A stretch of DNA of 28,016 nucleotides from assembly GCA_946482585.1 (NCBI GenBank), contig CAMLSI010000011.1, forward strand, positions 1 to 28,016. Reading direction: 5' to 3'. The notes beneath the pieces were generated by a model. That model was not told the DNA's origin. It made no database searches and was given only the letters and a program-made list of their open reading frames with translations. Below, one piece after another: positions 13,788 through 23,182 of the stretch. Within the stretch, counting starts at the first letter, position 1, and every line of letters begins with the position of its first letter. Source of the DNA: an uncultured Lysobacteraceae bacterium (GTDB lineage: Bacteria; Pseudomonadota; Gammaproteobacteria; Xanthomonadales; Rhodanobacteraceae). The position numbers were made by a program, and so were the translations under genes.

Positions 13788-16571
13788 ATGGACAAGAGCT
13801 TCGAACCCGGCCAGATCGAATCCAAGTGGTATGCGCAATGGGAGGCCAACGGCTGGTTCAAGCCCTCCGGCGAAGGCGAGCCCTACGCGATCCTGCTGCC
13901 GCCGCCGAACGTGACGGGCACCCTGCACATGGGCCATGCGTTCCAGCACACGATCATGGACACGCTGATCCGCTACCACCGCATGCGCGGCTACGACACG
14001 CTGTGGCAGCTCGGCACCGATCACGCCGGCATCGCGACCGAAATGGTCGTGACGCGTCTCCTGGGCAGCGAAGGCAAGACCCGCAACGAACTCGGCCGCG
14101 ATGCGTTCATCGAGCGCGTCTGGGAATGGAAGCAGCAGTCCGGCGACACGATCGAGCGGCAGATGCGCCGCATGGGCGTGTCCGGCGACTGGAGCCGGAC
14201 CATGTTCACGATGGACGAGATTCCGTCGGAGGCCGTGCGCGAGACCTTCGTGCGCCTGTTCGACCAGGGACTGATCTATCGCGGTCAGCGCCTCGTCAAC
14301 TGGGACCCGGTGCTGAAGACCGCGATCTCCGACCTCGAAGTCGTCAGCGAGGAAGAAGACGGCAAGCTCTGGTCGATCCGCTATCCGCTCGCCGACGGTT
14401 CGGGTTCGCTCGTGGTCGCGACGACACGCCCGGAAACGATGCTCGGTGACGTCGCCGTGGCCGTGCATCCCGAGGACGAGCGCTATGCGGCGCTGATCGG
14501 CAAGACCCTGATGCTGCCGCTGACGAACCGCGAAATTCCGATCATCGCCGACGACTACGTCGAGCGCGAATTCGGCACCGGCTGCGTCAAGATCACGCCG
14601 GCGCACGACTTCAACGATTATGCGATCGGCCAGCGCCACGGTCTGACGCCAATCAACATCTTCACCGACGAGGCGAAGATCAACGACAACGCGCCGGCGA
14701 AGTACCGGGGCCTCGACCGCTACGACGCGCGCAAGGTCGTGCTCGCCGATCTCGAGGCCGCGGAACTGCTCGTCGAGGAAAAGAAGCACAAGCTGCAGGT
14801 GCCGCGCGGCGACCGCACCGGCCAGGTCATCGAGCCCTATCTGACCTGGCAGTGGTTCGTGAAGATGGACGGCCTCGCCGCGCGCGGCCTCGATCTCGTC
14901 GAGACCGGCAAGGTGCGTTTCGTGCCGGAAAACTGGATCAACACGTACCGCCATTGGCTGGGCAACATCCAGGATTGGTGCATCAGCCGCCAGCTCTGGT
15001 GGGGTCACCGCATTCCGGCCTGGTACGACGCGAACGGCAACACCTATGTCGCGCGCAGCGAGGAAGACGCGATCGCACAGGCCGCCGCGAAGCACGGCGG
15101 CGCGGCGCCGCCGCTGCGGCGCGAAGACGACGTGCTCGAAACCTGGTTCTCCTCGGCGCTCTGGGCGCATTCGACGCTGGGCTGGCCGAACGAAAAAGCC
15201 ATGGCCGAGCGCGGTTTCGCGCGCTACCTGCCGACGTCGGTGCTCGTGACCGGCTTCGACATCATCTTCTTCTGGGTCGCGCGCATGATCATGATGACCG
15301 ACCACTTCACGGGCGAAGTGCCGTTCAAGGACGTCTACATCACCGGCCTCGTGCGCGACAAGGACGGCCAGAAGATGTCGAAGTCCAAGGGCAACATCCT
15401 GGATCCCATCGACCTCATCGACGGCATCGAACTCGAAGCCCTCGTCGCCAAGCGTACCGGCGGCCTGATGCAGCCGCAGATGGCCGCGAAGATCGAGAAG
15501 GCCACGCGCAAGGACTATCCGCAGGGCATCGCCGCGTACGGCGCCGACGCGCTGCGCTTCACGTTCGCCTCGCTCGCGAGCCACGGTCGCGACATCAAGT
15601 TCGACCTCGACCGCTGCGGCGGCTACAAGAACTTCTGCAACAAGCTCTGGAACGCGGCGCGTTTCGTGCTCATGAACTGCGAGGACTTCAGCATCGAGGC
15701 GGGCGCCGTGCCCGCGCCGCGGACCGAAGCGGAACGTTGGATCCTGACGCGCCTGCAGCAATGCCTCGCCGACGTCGAGACGCAGTTCGCCGCGTATCGT
15801 TTCGACCTCGTCTCGCAGGCGCTGTACGAGTTCACCTGGAACGAGTTCTGCGACTGGTTCCTCGAGCTGGCCAAGCCCGCGCTGACCGGCAACGATGCGG
15901 CCGCCGCGGCGTCGACGCGCCACACGCTGCTCCATACGCTCGAACTGCTGCTGCGCGCGCTGCATCCGCTCGTGCCGTTCATCACCGAGGAAATCTGGCA
16001 GAACGTCGCGCCGCGCCTGCGCATCGCGACTCCCAGCGTGTCGCTGCAGGCCTATCCGCGCGCCGCGGACGTTCCCGCGGACGCGAACGCCGCGGCCGAG
16101 ATCGAGTGGCTCAAGGCCGTGATCTCGCAGCTGCGCCGCATCCGCAGCGAAATGAATCTCGCGCCGAACAAGACGATTCCGCTGCTGTACGCCGCCGGCA
16201 ACGCGCAGGATCGTGCGCGCGCGGAAAAATTCGGCGCGCAGATCGCGTTCCTCGCGAAAGTCGAAAGCCAGCGCTGGCTCGACGCCGGCGAACGCGAGCC
16301 GGCCGCGTCGGCCGCGATCGTCGGCGAGCTGAAACTGCTGATCCCGCTCGCGGGGCTGATCGATCTCGGCGCCGAGAAGGCGCGGCTCGCGAAGGAGATC
16401 GCGCGGCTCGAGGGCGAGATCGCCAAGTCCAACGGCAAGCTCGGCACCGCGACGTTCGTCGCGAACGCACCGGCCGCCGTCGTCGAACAGGAACGCCAGC
16501 GCCTCGCCGGTTTCACGAGCACCCTCGACAGCCTGCGCGATCAGTTGCGTCGCCTGGACGACCAGGCCTGA
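13788..16571 (+). CDS. valS: Valyl-tRNA synthetase
   Basis: The 927-residue class I synthetase has the HIGH motif as HMGH at residues 47-50 after PPPNVTGTL, the KMSKS loop at 529-533, an editing (CP1) domain with [36 protein letters not shown], and a C-terminal coiled-coil arm from about 865. It charges tRNA-Val in the cytoplasm and hydrolyses mischarged Thr-tRNA-Val. The ATG at 13788 gives the family-typical beginning [11 protein letters not shown]; an in-frame TTG at 13752 is less likely. An insert after KMSKS ([27 protein letters not shown]...) is usual for proteobacterial ValS. The next gene follows after 24 bases. Confidence 0.97.
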   Translation: MDKSFEPGQIESKWYAQWEANGWFKPSGEGEPYAILLPPPNVTGTLHMGHAFQHTIMDTLIRYHRMRGYDTLWQLGTDHAGIATEMVVTRLLGSEGKTRNELGRDAFIERVWEWKQQSGDTIERQMRRMGVSGDWSRTMFTMDEIPSEAVRETFVRLFDQGLIYRGQRLVNWDPVLKTAISDLEVVSEEEDGKLWSIRYPLADGSGSLVVATTRPETMLGDVAVAVHPEDERYAALIGKTLMLPLTNREIPIIADDYVEREFGTGCVKITPAHDFNDYAIGQRHGLTPINIFTDEAKINDNAPAKYRGLDRYDARKVVLADLEAAELLVEEKKHKLQVPRGDRTGQVIEPYLTWQWFVKMDGLAARGLDLVETGKVRFVPENWINTYRHWLGNIQDWCISRQLWWGHRIPAWYDANGNTYVARSEEDAIAQAAAKHGGAAPPLRREDDVLETWFSSALWAHSTLGWPNEKAMAERGFARYLPTSVLVTGFDIIFFWVARMIMMTDHFTGEVPFKDVYITGLVRDKDGQKMSKSKGNILDPIDLIDGIELEALVAKRTGGLMQPQMAAKIEKATRKDYPQGIAAYGADALRFTFASLASHGRDIKFDLDRCGGYKNFCNKLWNAARFVLMNCEDFSIEAGAVPAPRTEAERWILTRLQQCLADVETQFAAYRFDLVSQALYEFTWNEFCDWFLELAKPALTGNDAAAAASTRHTLLHTLELLLRALHPLVPFITEEIWQNVAPRLRIATPSVSLQAYPRAADVPADANAAAEIEWLKAVISQLRRIRSEMNLAPNKTIPLLYAAGNAQDRARAEKFGAQIAFLAKVESQRWLDAGEREPAASAAIVGELKLLIPLAGLIDLGAEKARLAKEIARLEGEIAKSNGKLGTATFVANAPAAVVEQERQRLAGFTSTLDSLRDQLRRLDDQA

Positions 16572-16595
16572 CGCGGCAATAGCCGGGTCGTCGGG

Positions 16596-17714
16596 ATGCC
16601 GAGCTTTCTGTACGAGGCGAACGACCGCAGCGGCCGGCAGCACGCCGGCCGCGTGCAGGCCGAAACGCTGTCCGCCGCGCGCTACAAACTGGAATTGCAG
16701 GGCTGCAGCGAGATCCGCTTCCACACCGACGTCCACAGCGAGGCAATGGGCCGGGCCGAAGGCCATGCACTCGTCGAAGGCGTCACGCCGGCGCAGGAAC
16801 TCCATGCGCGCCGCGCACCGCTCGGCACCGCGGCACAGCTCGTCGAGATCTATCGCGGCAACTGGATAGTCTGGCTGCCGCCTGTCGCCTGGGCCGCGTG
16901 GAAACTCTGCGCCGGCCCGCCGTTCGGGATCGGCGCCTGGATCGCGTCCGCGCTCGCCGTGGTCGGATCGCTGTTTCCGGCCTGGGCGTTCGTGCCGTCG
17001 CGGCTCTACGCGCGCCTGCTCGATGCCGCGGCCTGGGCGCGCTGGGACGAGGTCGCCGCACTCAGCAACCGCGCGCTGACGTGGCAGCGCTTCTTCCTGT
17101 TCGGGCCCATGCTCGTCGATGCGGAACTGCGTCGCGCATCGGCGCGCGCGGCGCAAGGCGATCTGCGCGGCGCGCTCGACGCCGTGCGTCATCTCGAGGC
17201 AACGTTGCCGCACGCCCACTATCTTTCGCGCATCGCGCCGATCCACGGCGCCGCACGCGACTGGCAGGGCATGGCCGACCGGCAGGCACAGGCCGTCGAG
17301 GCGTCGGGCCGCGGACTCACCGAAGTGCTCGATCTGGCGACGACCCTGGTCTGGCGCCTGCGCCGCGCCGACGAAGCCGCCGCACTGCTCGACGAAATCC
17401 GCGACCAGGAAATGGCCATGCTTCCGCGGGCGTATTTCGAGTTCGCGAACGGGCTGGTCGCGCTCGAACGCGGCGACTACCGCACCGCGCAGGATCGCAT
17501 CACGTCGTTCGCCGACATCCTGGGCGAGTCCGGCAACAATCCGCTGCTCGGCTACCTGGCCGACTATGCCCTCGCCTTCCTGGTGATCACGCAGGCGGCG
17601 CTCGGCCAGAAGACACTCGCCGCCCATCTGCTGCGCAACGTGCTGCCGCGCCTCACGGCGTTTCGCGACATCGACCTGACCAGGCGCTGCCAGGCGGCAT
17701 TGCTCGGCGGCTGA
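16596..17714 (+). CDS. Membrane/TPR-like protein with GspF/PilC-like N-terminal segment
   Basis: The 372-residue protein begins MPSFLYEANDRSGRQHAGRV and continues QAETLSAARYKLELQG, closely resembling the short N-terminal segment of type II secretion/pilus platform proteins GspF/PilC. The rest of GspF is absent. Two membrane helices lie at about 89-105 and 112-134. The C-terminal 230 residues are alpha-helical, rich in Ala and Leu, and look like tetratricopeptide-type repeats (for example AYFEFANGLVALERGDYRTA). It starts 24 bases after valS and may be cotranscribed. No enzyme motif is visible. Function is unknown; a scaffold role at the inner membrane is a guess. Confidence 0.75.
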   Translation: MPSFLYEANDRSGRQHAGRVQAETLSAARYKLELQGCSEIRFHTDVHSEAMGRAEGHALVEGVTPAQELHARRAPLGTAAQLVEIYRGNWIVWLPPVAWAAWKLCAGPPFGIGAWIASALAVVGSLFPAWAFVPSRLYARLLDAAAWARWDEVAALSNRALTWQRFFLFGPMLVDAELRRASARAAQGDLRGALDAVRHLEATLPHAHYLSRIAPIHGAARDWQGMADRQAQAVEASGRGLTEVLDLATTLVWRLRRADEAAALLDEIRDQEMAMLPRAYFEFANGLVALERGDYRTAQDRITSFADILGESGNNPLLGYLADYALAFLVITQAALGQKTLAAHLLRNVLPRLTAFRDIDLTRRCQAALLGG

Positions 17715-17924
17715 ACTGCGGACCGCGTCTGCCCAGGACAGAACCTGGTCGGCGACGAATCTCAGTTGCGCAGGGCCGGCACGGTCGAGAGTCCAGCACT
17801 GACGAGGCGGCGGCCGGCCGGGACACCGGGTCGCGTCGTGAGGCGCACCGGGTCGCGTGTGCTCGCGGCAGCGAGCGCACGCGACCCTCTTGGCGGCAAC
17901 TGCAACGTCGCCGATCAGGAAAAC

Positions 17925-17951
17925 GAAAGGGCCGCCTTGGGCGGCCCTTTC
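17925..17951 (-). terminator. Intrinsic terminator between convergent genes
   Basis: GAAAGGGCCGCC at 17925-17936 pairs perfectly with GGCGGCCCTTTC at 17940-17951 around a TTG loop. On the minus strand the hairpin is followed by a T-rich run (CGTTTTCC), so it best serves the nuclease gene ending at 17995. It could also stop plus-strand transcription. Confidence 0.85.
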
Positions 17952-17994
17952 TCGAGACGGGTGCGCCGGCGTCGAGCGCCGGCGCGATGCAGCC

Positions 17995-20049
17995 TTACTC
18001 GAAGTCGTCGGCGAAGATCAGGTCGACGACGGTCGGGCAGTTCACGTTGTCGATGACGCAACGCGCCCATTCCGGATGATCGATGAAGGGATTGCGGTTG
18101 CCCTGGAAGGTCTGGACCATCGCGTTGCGATTGCGGTCGTAGTCGTCCGGCGGATCCTGGTCGTTCCAGTCGAGCAGCACGGTCTTCAGACCCATGTAGG
18201 CGATGCAGCCGCCGCAGGTCGTCGCGTCCTTGCCGACGATGAGGCTGCGGTTGTCGGTGATTTCGAGGTGCGGTTCCGGCGCGCCACTGACGTTGGTGCC
18301 GCCCTGATAGCGTACGACCATGTAGAGCACCGCGCGCGCCATGTCGCCCTTGCGGAAATCCCAGACCTGGAACGTGTTCGCGTTGAAGTAATTGCTGCTC
18401 GTCCCGCCCGTGCCACCGACGCCGTGATTCGCGGTGGTCGGCCGCGCGGTGCAGCCAGGACACAGGCCGTAGGGGCTGTTGCCGCGATCGGAGTTGTAGC
18501 CCACGTGCGAGGCGTACAGCATGTGGCCGTCGGTATGCGGCGGATTCGGGCGACCGCCGGAATCGGTCGGATTCGGGAAGCCCAGCGATTTCGGCCAGGT
18601 GTGCTCGCGGTTGTAGTTCGCCGCGCCGCTGGTCTGCTTCGGATACGACTCGTTCTTGTAGACGTCCCAGACCTTGGTCGCATCGGTCGGATCCTCATCC
18701 GCCTTGTTCATCACGGTGTAGGTGTCGCCGTAATGGATCGAGGTGTGGTCCTTGATGCGGTTGTGCAGCCAGGCCTTGAGCGCGGGACCGCTCGAGGTAT
18801 CGACGCCGGCGTAGTAGTCGTCGAGCGACGCCGCGGTCTCGAAGACGACGACGACGTTCGCGCTCATATCCTGCACGGTGCCGTCCTGGTCGTGCACCTT
18901 GTTGGCCACGATGGTCAGGGTGCACTGTTCCAGAAGTCCCAGATCCACGTCGGGATTGAGCTGGAACGACACCGGACCGCCGCCGGCCAGCGCCGTGTGC
19001 GCGCCGGTGTTCGCGCAGCTCAGCGTGTACCAGCCCGCGTCGACGGTGACGGGCTCGGAGAACGTCACCGCGAGGTTCGCGCTGCCCGGGAAGCCGTGCG
19101 CATTGTTGGCCGGCGTGGTCGACGCGACGCTCGGCGGCAGATCGCCGGCCGTGCTGAAGCTCATGCTGAAATCGGCGGCCATTTCGTCGATCGTGCCGTC
19201 CTGGTCGCTGACCTGATCGGCGATGACGGTCAGCGTGCAGGTCTCGCCGCTCGCGAAATCGACATCGGGATTCAGGGTGCGCGAAGCGCCACTGCCCGTG
19301 GCGAGCGCCGAGTGCGTGCCGCTGATCGTGCACGACAGCGTGAACCAGGCGCTCGTCGTCGTGACCGGCTCGCTGAAGGTCACGACGATGTCGACGGTGT
19401 TCGCCTGACCCGTCGCGTTGTTGGCCGGCGCCGTCGAGGCCACGGTCGGCGGCACGTCGACCGGCGGGCCGAAGCTCTGGCTGGTATTGCAGTCGCCGAA
19501 GGTATGCGCCGCGCTGCCCTGCCAGGTGAACTGGCCGTAGTCGCTGCCCGTGCCGCTGAGCTGCAGCGACGTGCCCGGCGCCGTGGAATTGGTTTCCATG
19601 ACGCCTATGTCGACGCTGGTCATTCCCTGCGCGGGACCCGAGCTCGCGGTCGTCGTGCCTTCATAGCTGAGAAACTGGACGACGGTGCCCGCGTTGTCGA
19701 CGAGGGCGATCGCGTCGCGTTCGCCGTTCTGCACGCCGTTGGTCGCGTACGTCAGGACCTTGATCTGCTTGCTGCCGCAGGTGCTCGATGCCGCGGTGGA
19801 CAGCAGGTCGTCGTCATACGGCGCGCCCGCATTCTGTGTGTTGCCGTTGTAGAGCACGACGCGCCAGTTGCTCAGGTCGACGCCGATCGGCGCAACGACC
19901 TCGACAGACTCGCCGACGTCACCGGAGCCGGTGCTGTCGTCGTAGTGAATCTCGTTGATGAATACCGCGGTATCGGCCATGGCCGGCGCGGCAGCCAGCG
20001 ACAACAGCGCGAACGCCGCGCCGCCGAAGGCCCGGAAACGAAACGACAT
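17995..20049 (-). CDS. Secreted endonuclease I-family nuclease with lamin-tail-like and Ig-like domains
   Basis: The 684-residue protein has a signal peptide (cleavage after AMA, residue 25). A lamin-tail-like domain follows at about 27-185 (VFINEIHYDDSTG, LSNWRVVLYNG). Two SbsA/Big_5-type Ig-like domains at about 195-300 and 300-405 each begin PP-T/S-VAST-x-PANNA and contain VTFSEPVT. The endonuclease I domain spans about 405-675, with active-site NREHTWP (catalytic His483, bases 18595-18612), then HMLYASHVGYNSDRGNSPYG and QGNRNPFIDHPEW. It ends DLIFADDFE. Such extracellular nucleases degrade DNA for nutrients or matrix and NET escape. The paired cysteines fit an exported protein. The ATG at 20049 gives a proper signal peptide. 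A terminator follows. Confidence 0.92.
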   Translation of the reverse strand: MSFRFRAFGGAAFALLSLAAAPAMADTAVFINEIHYDDSTGSGDVGESVEVVAPIGVDLSNWRVVLYNGNTQNAGAPYDDDLLSTAASSTCGSKQIKVLTYATNGVQNGERDAIALVDNAGTVVQFLSYEGTTTASSGPAQGMTSVDIGVMETNSTAPGTSLQLSGTGSDYGQFTWQGSAAHTFGDCNTSQSFGPPVDVPPTVASTAPANNATGQANTVDIVVTFSEPVTTTSAWFTLSCTISGTHSALATGSGASRTLNPDVDFASGETCTLTVIADQVSDQDGTIDEMAADFSMSFSTAGDLPPSVASTTPANNAHGFPGSANLAVTFSEPVTVDAGWYTLSCANTGAHTALAGGGPVSFQLNPDVDLGLLEQCTLTIVANKVHDQDGTVQDMSANVVVVFETAASLDDYYAGVDTSSGPALKAWLHNRIKDHTSIHYGDTYTVMNKADEDPTDATKVWDVYKNESYPKQTSGAANYNREHTWPKSLGFPNPTDSGGRPNPPHTDGHMLYASHVGYNSDRGNSPYGLCPGCTARPTTANHGVGGTGGTSSNYFNANTFQVWDFRKGDMARAVLYMVVRYQGGTNVSGAPEPHLEITDNRSLIVGKDATTCGGCIAYMGLKTVLLDWNDQDPPDDYDRNRNAMVQTFQGNRNPFIDHPEWARCVIDNVNCPTVVDLIFADDFE

Positions 20050-20517
20050 CGGATGGATCCCCTGGTCTGAAGACGGAGCCGCGCATCCGGCGCGAACCCG
20101 ACAGAAAACGACCGGATGCATCCGGTCCGTGACGATGAGCCGCAAAGCCCGCGTGCGCGTCCGCCGTGGAGCGCGCGACCGGTCCGCGTGTCCACAGCGG
20201 CCCCGGCAGTTCCGGACGCCATGGTCCGGACATCGGCCGAATATAGCGAGACTGCATGACAACTGCACGGCAGCCTGCAGCACGAGGCGGCGGCGAATCC
20301 GGCCGCCACCCTGGCGTTTGCGGCACTGGCCGAGAAAGCCGCTTCCGCGATCATCGACCGCAGTCTGGGACAGCGGATTCGGTGGTGCGCGGCCGGGCCG
20401 GCGCTCGCCGTCGTGTCGTGCGGTCGTCGGCTGTGCCGCATTTGCGCCGTCGCGACCGGCTTGCAACATTGCTAAATGTATTATTTTCCACGAAATTGAA
20501 GCACCGGAGATTCGCGC
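20050..20517. other. Divergent intergenic region, no gene seen
   Basis: These 468 bases separate the nuclease and the glutathione S-transferase gene. Both strands carry only biased, Arg/Ala/Gly-rich frames with no recognisable protein. TATATT on the minus strand at about 20240 could be the nuclease -10. An AT-rich patch at 20461-20497 with TTGCAA and TATTAT/TATTTT is a plausible promoter for the GST, but spacing (12 or 15 bases) is poor. Nothing else was identified. Confidence 0.5.
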
Positions 20518-21144
20518 ATGACCGCACCGCTGAAACTCTATTCGTTCGCGCCGTTCGATCGCGCCGCTCGAGTGCGCTGGACCGCGCTCGAACTCGGCCT
20601 GCCGCTCGAGGAGATCGCGCTGAACTACATCGCCGGCGAGCACAAGCTGCCGCCGTACCGCGAGAAGAACCCGTTCTGCCAGGTGCCGCTCGTCGAAACC
20701 GGACAGGGGTCCATGGTCCAGTCCGTGGCCATCTGCCAATACCTGGCCGAGCAACATCCGCAGGCCGGGTTGGTACCTGCGCTCGACTCGCCGCTGCGCG
20801 CACGCTGGCTCAGCTGGCTGTTCCTGTGTTCGTCCGACCTCGATGCGCGCAGCTTTCAGGTCCTGAACTACACGGTACTGCGGCCCGACATCGACAAGCG
20901 CGCGACGGCGATCAAGGTGGTCGAACCGTTGCTGCAAGTGCTGGAAGCGCACATGGCCGGCCGCGACTACCTCGTCTCGGACACGTTCATGCTGCCCGAC
21001 ATCGTGCTCGGTCACGAGCTAGTGCTGCTGAGCTTCTGCAAGGCGCTGAACGATTTTCCGAACCTCGCCCGCTACCGCGACCGGCTCGGCGAACGGCCGG
21101 CGGCGCGGGCCAGCGGCCTGTTCGGCGTGCTGCAGAAAGCCTGA
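20518..21144 (+). CDS. Glutathione S-transferase family protein
   Basis: The 208-residue protein has a thioredoxin-fold N-terminal domain (LKLYSFAPFDRAARVRWTAL; the glutathione-contact NPFCQVPLVET with cis-Pro; QSVAICQYLAEQ with the Ser contacting the gamma-glutamyl group) and an all-helical C-terminal domain (FMLPDIVLGHELVLL). It would conjugate or reduce electrophiles with glutathione in the cytoplasm. The catalytic residue is probably the Tyr8/Ser9 pair; the class is not clear. GGAG at 20506-20509 lies eight bases before the ATG. It precedes the Ada-type gene by 134 bases on the same strand. Confidence 0.92.
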   Translation: MTAPLKLYSFAPFDRAARVRWTALELGLPLEEIALNYIAGEHKLPPYREKNPFCQVPLVETGQGSMVQSVAICQYLAEQHPQAGLVPALDSPLRARWLSWLFLCSSDLDARSFQVLNYTVLRPDIDKRATAIKVVEPLLQVLEAHMAGRDYLVSDTFMLPDIVLGHELVLLSFCKALNDFPNLARYRDRLGERPAARASGLFGVLQKA

Positions 21145-21278
21145 CCGCGCCGGCCGCAAGTCGGCGGATTCCGAGCACGGCGCCGGCACATTCCGATGCC
21201 GCGCCGCGCAAGATGCGGATGGTCGTCGCGACGGGTCGCGCGCAGACTCTGTCCATCGCCATCGCAGGATTCGCCGCC

Positions 21279-22145
21279 ATGTCGCTGAGCACGACCGACC
21301 CCATCACCCGCGCACACGAGCTCATCAGCACCACCGAAGAGGCGCCGAGCCTGCAGGAACTCGCGCAGGAAGTCGGCCTGTCGGCCAGCCATCTGCAGCG
21401 GCGGTTCCGCGCGCGCTACGGCATGAGTCCGGCCGAGCTCGCGGCGAGCCGCCGCCTCGCACGACTCAAGTCCGCCCTGCGCGACAGCCCCTCGGTGACC
21501 GATGCGGTATATGCCGCGGGCTTCGGTTCGGGCAGCCGCGTCTACGAAAAAAGCGACACCTTGCTCGGCATGACCCCGGCCGACTACCGTCGCGGCGGTG
21601 CAGGTACGACGCTGCGTTACACGACGCTGGCCACGCCGCTGGGCCAGCTGCTCGTCGCCGCGACGGAACGCGGCGTCTGCGCGATCCTGCTCGGCCAGGA
21701 CGAAGACGAACTGCTGGCCGAACTCGCACGCGAATTCCCTGCGGCGCAGCGCGATCGCGTCGACACCGGGCGCGACGAATGGCTGGCGCGCGTGATCGCC
21801 GAAGTGCATGCGAACCTCGGCTGGAGCGATCCGGCCGACGTCACCGACACACCGTTGCCGCCGTTCGATCTGCGCGCGACAGCGTTTCAGTGGCGCGTCT
21901 GGCAGGCGCTCACGCGCATTCCGCGCGGCGAAACGCGCAGCTACGGCGCGATCGCCGAGGCGATCGGTTCGCCGCGCGCCGTACGCGCAGTCGCGCGCGC
22001 CTGCGCGACGAACCGGCTCGCGATCATGGTGCCCTGTCATCGCGTGGTGCGCGAGGACGGCAGTCTCGGCGGCTATCGCTGGGGTCTCGCGCGCAAGCGC
22101 CGCCTGCTCGCGCGCGAAGCGGAAGTGGCTCCGCGCGCGATATGA
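21279..22145 (+). CDS. Ada-type O6-alkylguanine-DNA alkyltransferase lacking the zinc domain
   Basis: The 288-residue protein has an AraC-type helix-turn-helix domain at about 10-108 (LAQEVGLSASHLQRRFRARYGMSP) and a methyltransferase domain at 110-280. The alkyl-acceptor is Cys253 in IMVPCHRVV, with RAVARACATN before it and YRWGLARKRRLL after, as in E. coli Ada. It transfers alkyl groups from O6-guanine to itself. The N-terminal Ada domain with the zinc-bound methyl-phosphotriester acceptor cysteine is missing; upstream in-frame sequence does not encode it. AGGA is about ten bases before the ATG at 21279. ATG at 21213 is possible but adds a sequence without similarity. The next gene is a YedA-like exporter. 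Confidence 0.92.
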   Translation: MSLSTTDPITRAHELISTTEEAPSLQELAQEVGLSASHLQRRFRARYGMSPAELAASRRLARLKSALRDSPSVTDAVYAAGFGSGSRVYEKSDTLLGMTPADYRRGGAGTTLRYTTLATPLGQLLVAATERGVCAILLGQDEDELLAELAREFPAAQRDRVDTGRDEWLARVIAEVHANLGWSDPADVTDTPLPPFDLRATAFQWRVWQALTRIPRGETRSYGAIAEAIGSPRAVRAVARACATNRLAIMVPCHRVVREDGSLGGYRWGLARKRRLLAREAEVAPRAI

Positions 22146-22160
22146 GCAGTGGTGCTGTCG

Positions 22161-22180
22161 ACGGCGCGCGCGCGCGCCGT
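22161..22180. repeat. 20-base perfect palindrome, mostly alternating CG
   Basis: ACGGCGCGCG followed directly by CGCGCGCCGT is a loop-free perfect palindrome containing 14 alternating G/C bases. It lies between the Ada-type gene and the exporter, 45 bases before the exporter ATG. Confidence 0.7.
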
Positions 22181-22224
22181 AGCATGCGGAACCTGGGGAC
22201 GGGGGGCCGTTTCCGCGATTGGCC

Positions 22225-23130
22225 ATGACCGACACGACTACCGAAGCCGGCACAGCCGCGCCGCGCTTCTCGCCGCGCCTGCTGGTGCCGCTGGCCCTCC
22301 TATCCCTGTACCTCGTCTGGGGATCGACCTACCTCGCGATCCGCATCGGACTGGAGAGCTACGCACCATTCACGATGGCGGCGTTGCGCTTCCTGATCAC
22401 GGGCGCGGCGCTCTACGCGTTCCTGCGCTGGCGCGGCGCGCCGAATCCGAGCCTGCTGCAGTGGCGCAACTGCGCGATCACCGGCACCTTGCTGCTCGGT
22501 TTCGGCAACGGCCTCGTCTGCTGGGCACAGCAGAGCGTGTCGTCCGGCCTCGCCGCCGTCGCCGTGGCGAGCATGCCGCTGTTCGCTGCCGTGTTCGGCG
22601 CCTTTTTCGGCCAGTGGCCGCGACGCCTGGAGCTCATCGGCCTGCTCGTCGGCTTTGCCGGCGTGATCCTGCTGAATCTCGGTGGCGACCTCGCCGGCTC
22701 GCGGCTCGGCGCGATCGCGCTGCTCGCCGCCGCGGCGAGCTGGGCGTTCGGTTCGCTCTGGTCCAAGCGTCAGGACATGCCCGAGCCGATGATGAACACG
22801 GCTGCGCAGATGCTGACCGGCGGTGTCGCGCTCACTCTGCTCGCCGTGTTCAACGGCAACGGCCTGCCGGAAGCACCGACCCTGCGTGCGACGCTCGCGC
22901 TGGCCTATCTCGCAGTGTTCGGCTCGATCATCGGCTTCAGCGCGTATCTGTATCTGCTGCGCACCGTGCGGCCCGCACTCGCGACGAGCTATGCCTATGT
23001 GAACCCGCCGGTCGCAGTCGTCGTCGGCGCTGTGCTCGCGAACGAACGCGTGCACGCGCTCGACATCGTCGGCATGGCGGTGATTCTCAGCGGCGTGGCC
23101 ATCATCACGCTCGCGCGCGACAAATCCTGA
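22225..23130 (+). CDS. yedA: EamA-family drug/metabolite exporter, YedA-like
   Basis: The 301-residue membrane protein has two EamA repeats and about ten helices. It starts with LLSLYLVWGSTYLAIRIGLE, a signature of the YedA branch, and the second repeat contains YLAVFGSIIGFSAYLYLLRTVRPALATSYAYVNPPVAV. Length matches E. coli YedA (306). It exports small metabolites or drugs across the inner membrane; the substrate is not known. The ATG at 22225 is preferred to an in-frame TTG at 22219. No Shine-Dalgarno sequence is apparent. A 20-base perfect palindrome lies in the 79-base gap before it. Confidence 0.9.
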   Translation: MTDTTTEAGTAAPRFSPRLLVPLALLSLYLVWGSTYLAIRIGLESYAPFTMAALRFLITGAALYAFLRWRGAPNPSLLQWRNCAITGTLLLGFGNGLVCWAQQSVSSGLAAVAVASMPLFAAVFGAFFGQWPRRLELIGLLVGFAGVILLNLGGDLAGSRLGAIALLAAAASWAFGSLWSKRQDMPEPMMNTAAQMLTGGVALTLLAVFNGNGLPEAPTLRATLALAYLAVFGSIIGFSAYLYLLRTVRPALATSYAYVNPPVAVVVGAVLANERVHALDIVGMAVILSGVAIITLARDKS

Positions 23131-23182
23131 GGCAACGCCGATCGCCGAGGCTTCATGCACGACGCATGAGCCGCGCCGACGC

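Noticed and set aside
13623..17627. A 1334-codon open frame on the minus strand opposite valS
   Set aside because: It mirrors valS and the next gene, has low-complexity composition and no motif; valS with HMGH and KMSKS is clearly the coding strand.
17857..20070. A 737-codon plus-strand frame opposite the nuclease gene
   Set aside because: It is Val/Arg/Asp-rich without recognisable domains and is antisense to a nuclease with signal peptide and active site.
20461..20487. A promoter TTGCAA/TATTAT before the glutathione S-transferase gene
   Set aside because: Spacing of 12 or 15 bases is outside the normal range; mentioned only as an AT-rich patch.
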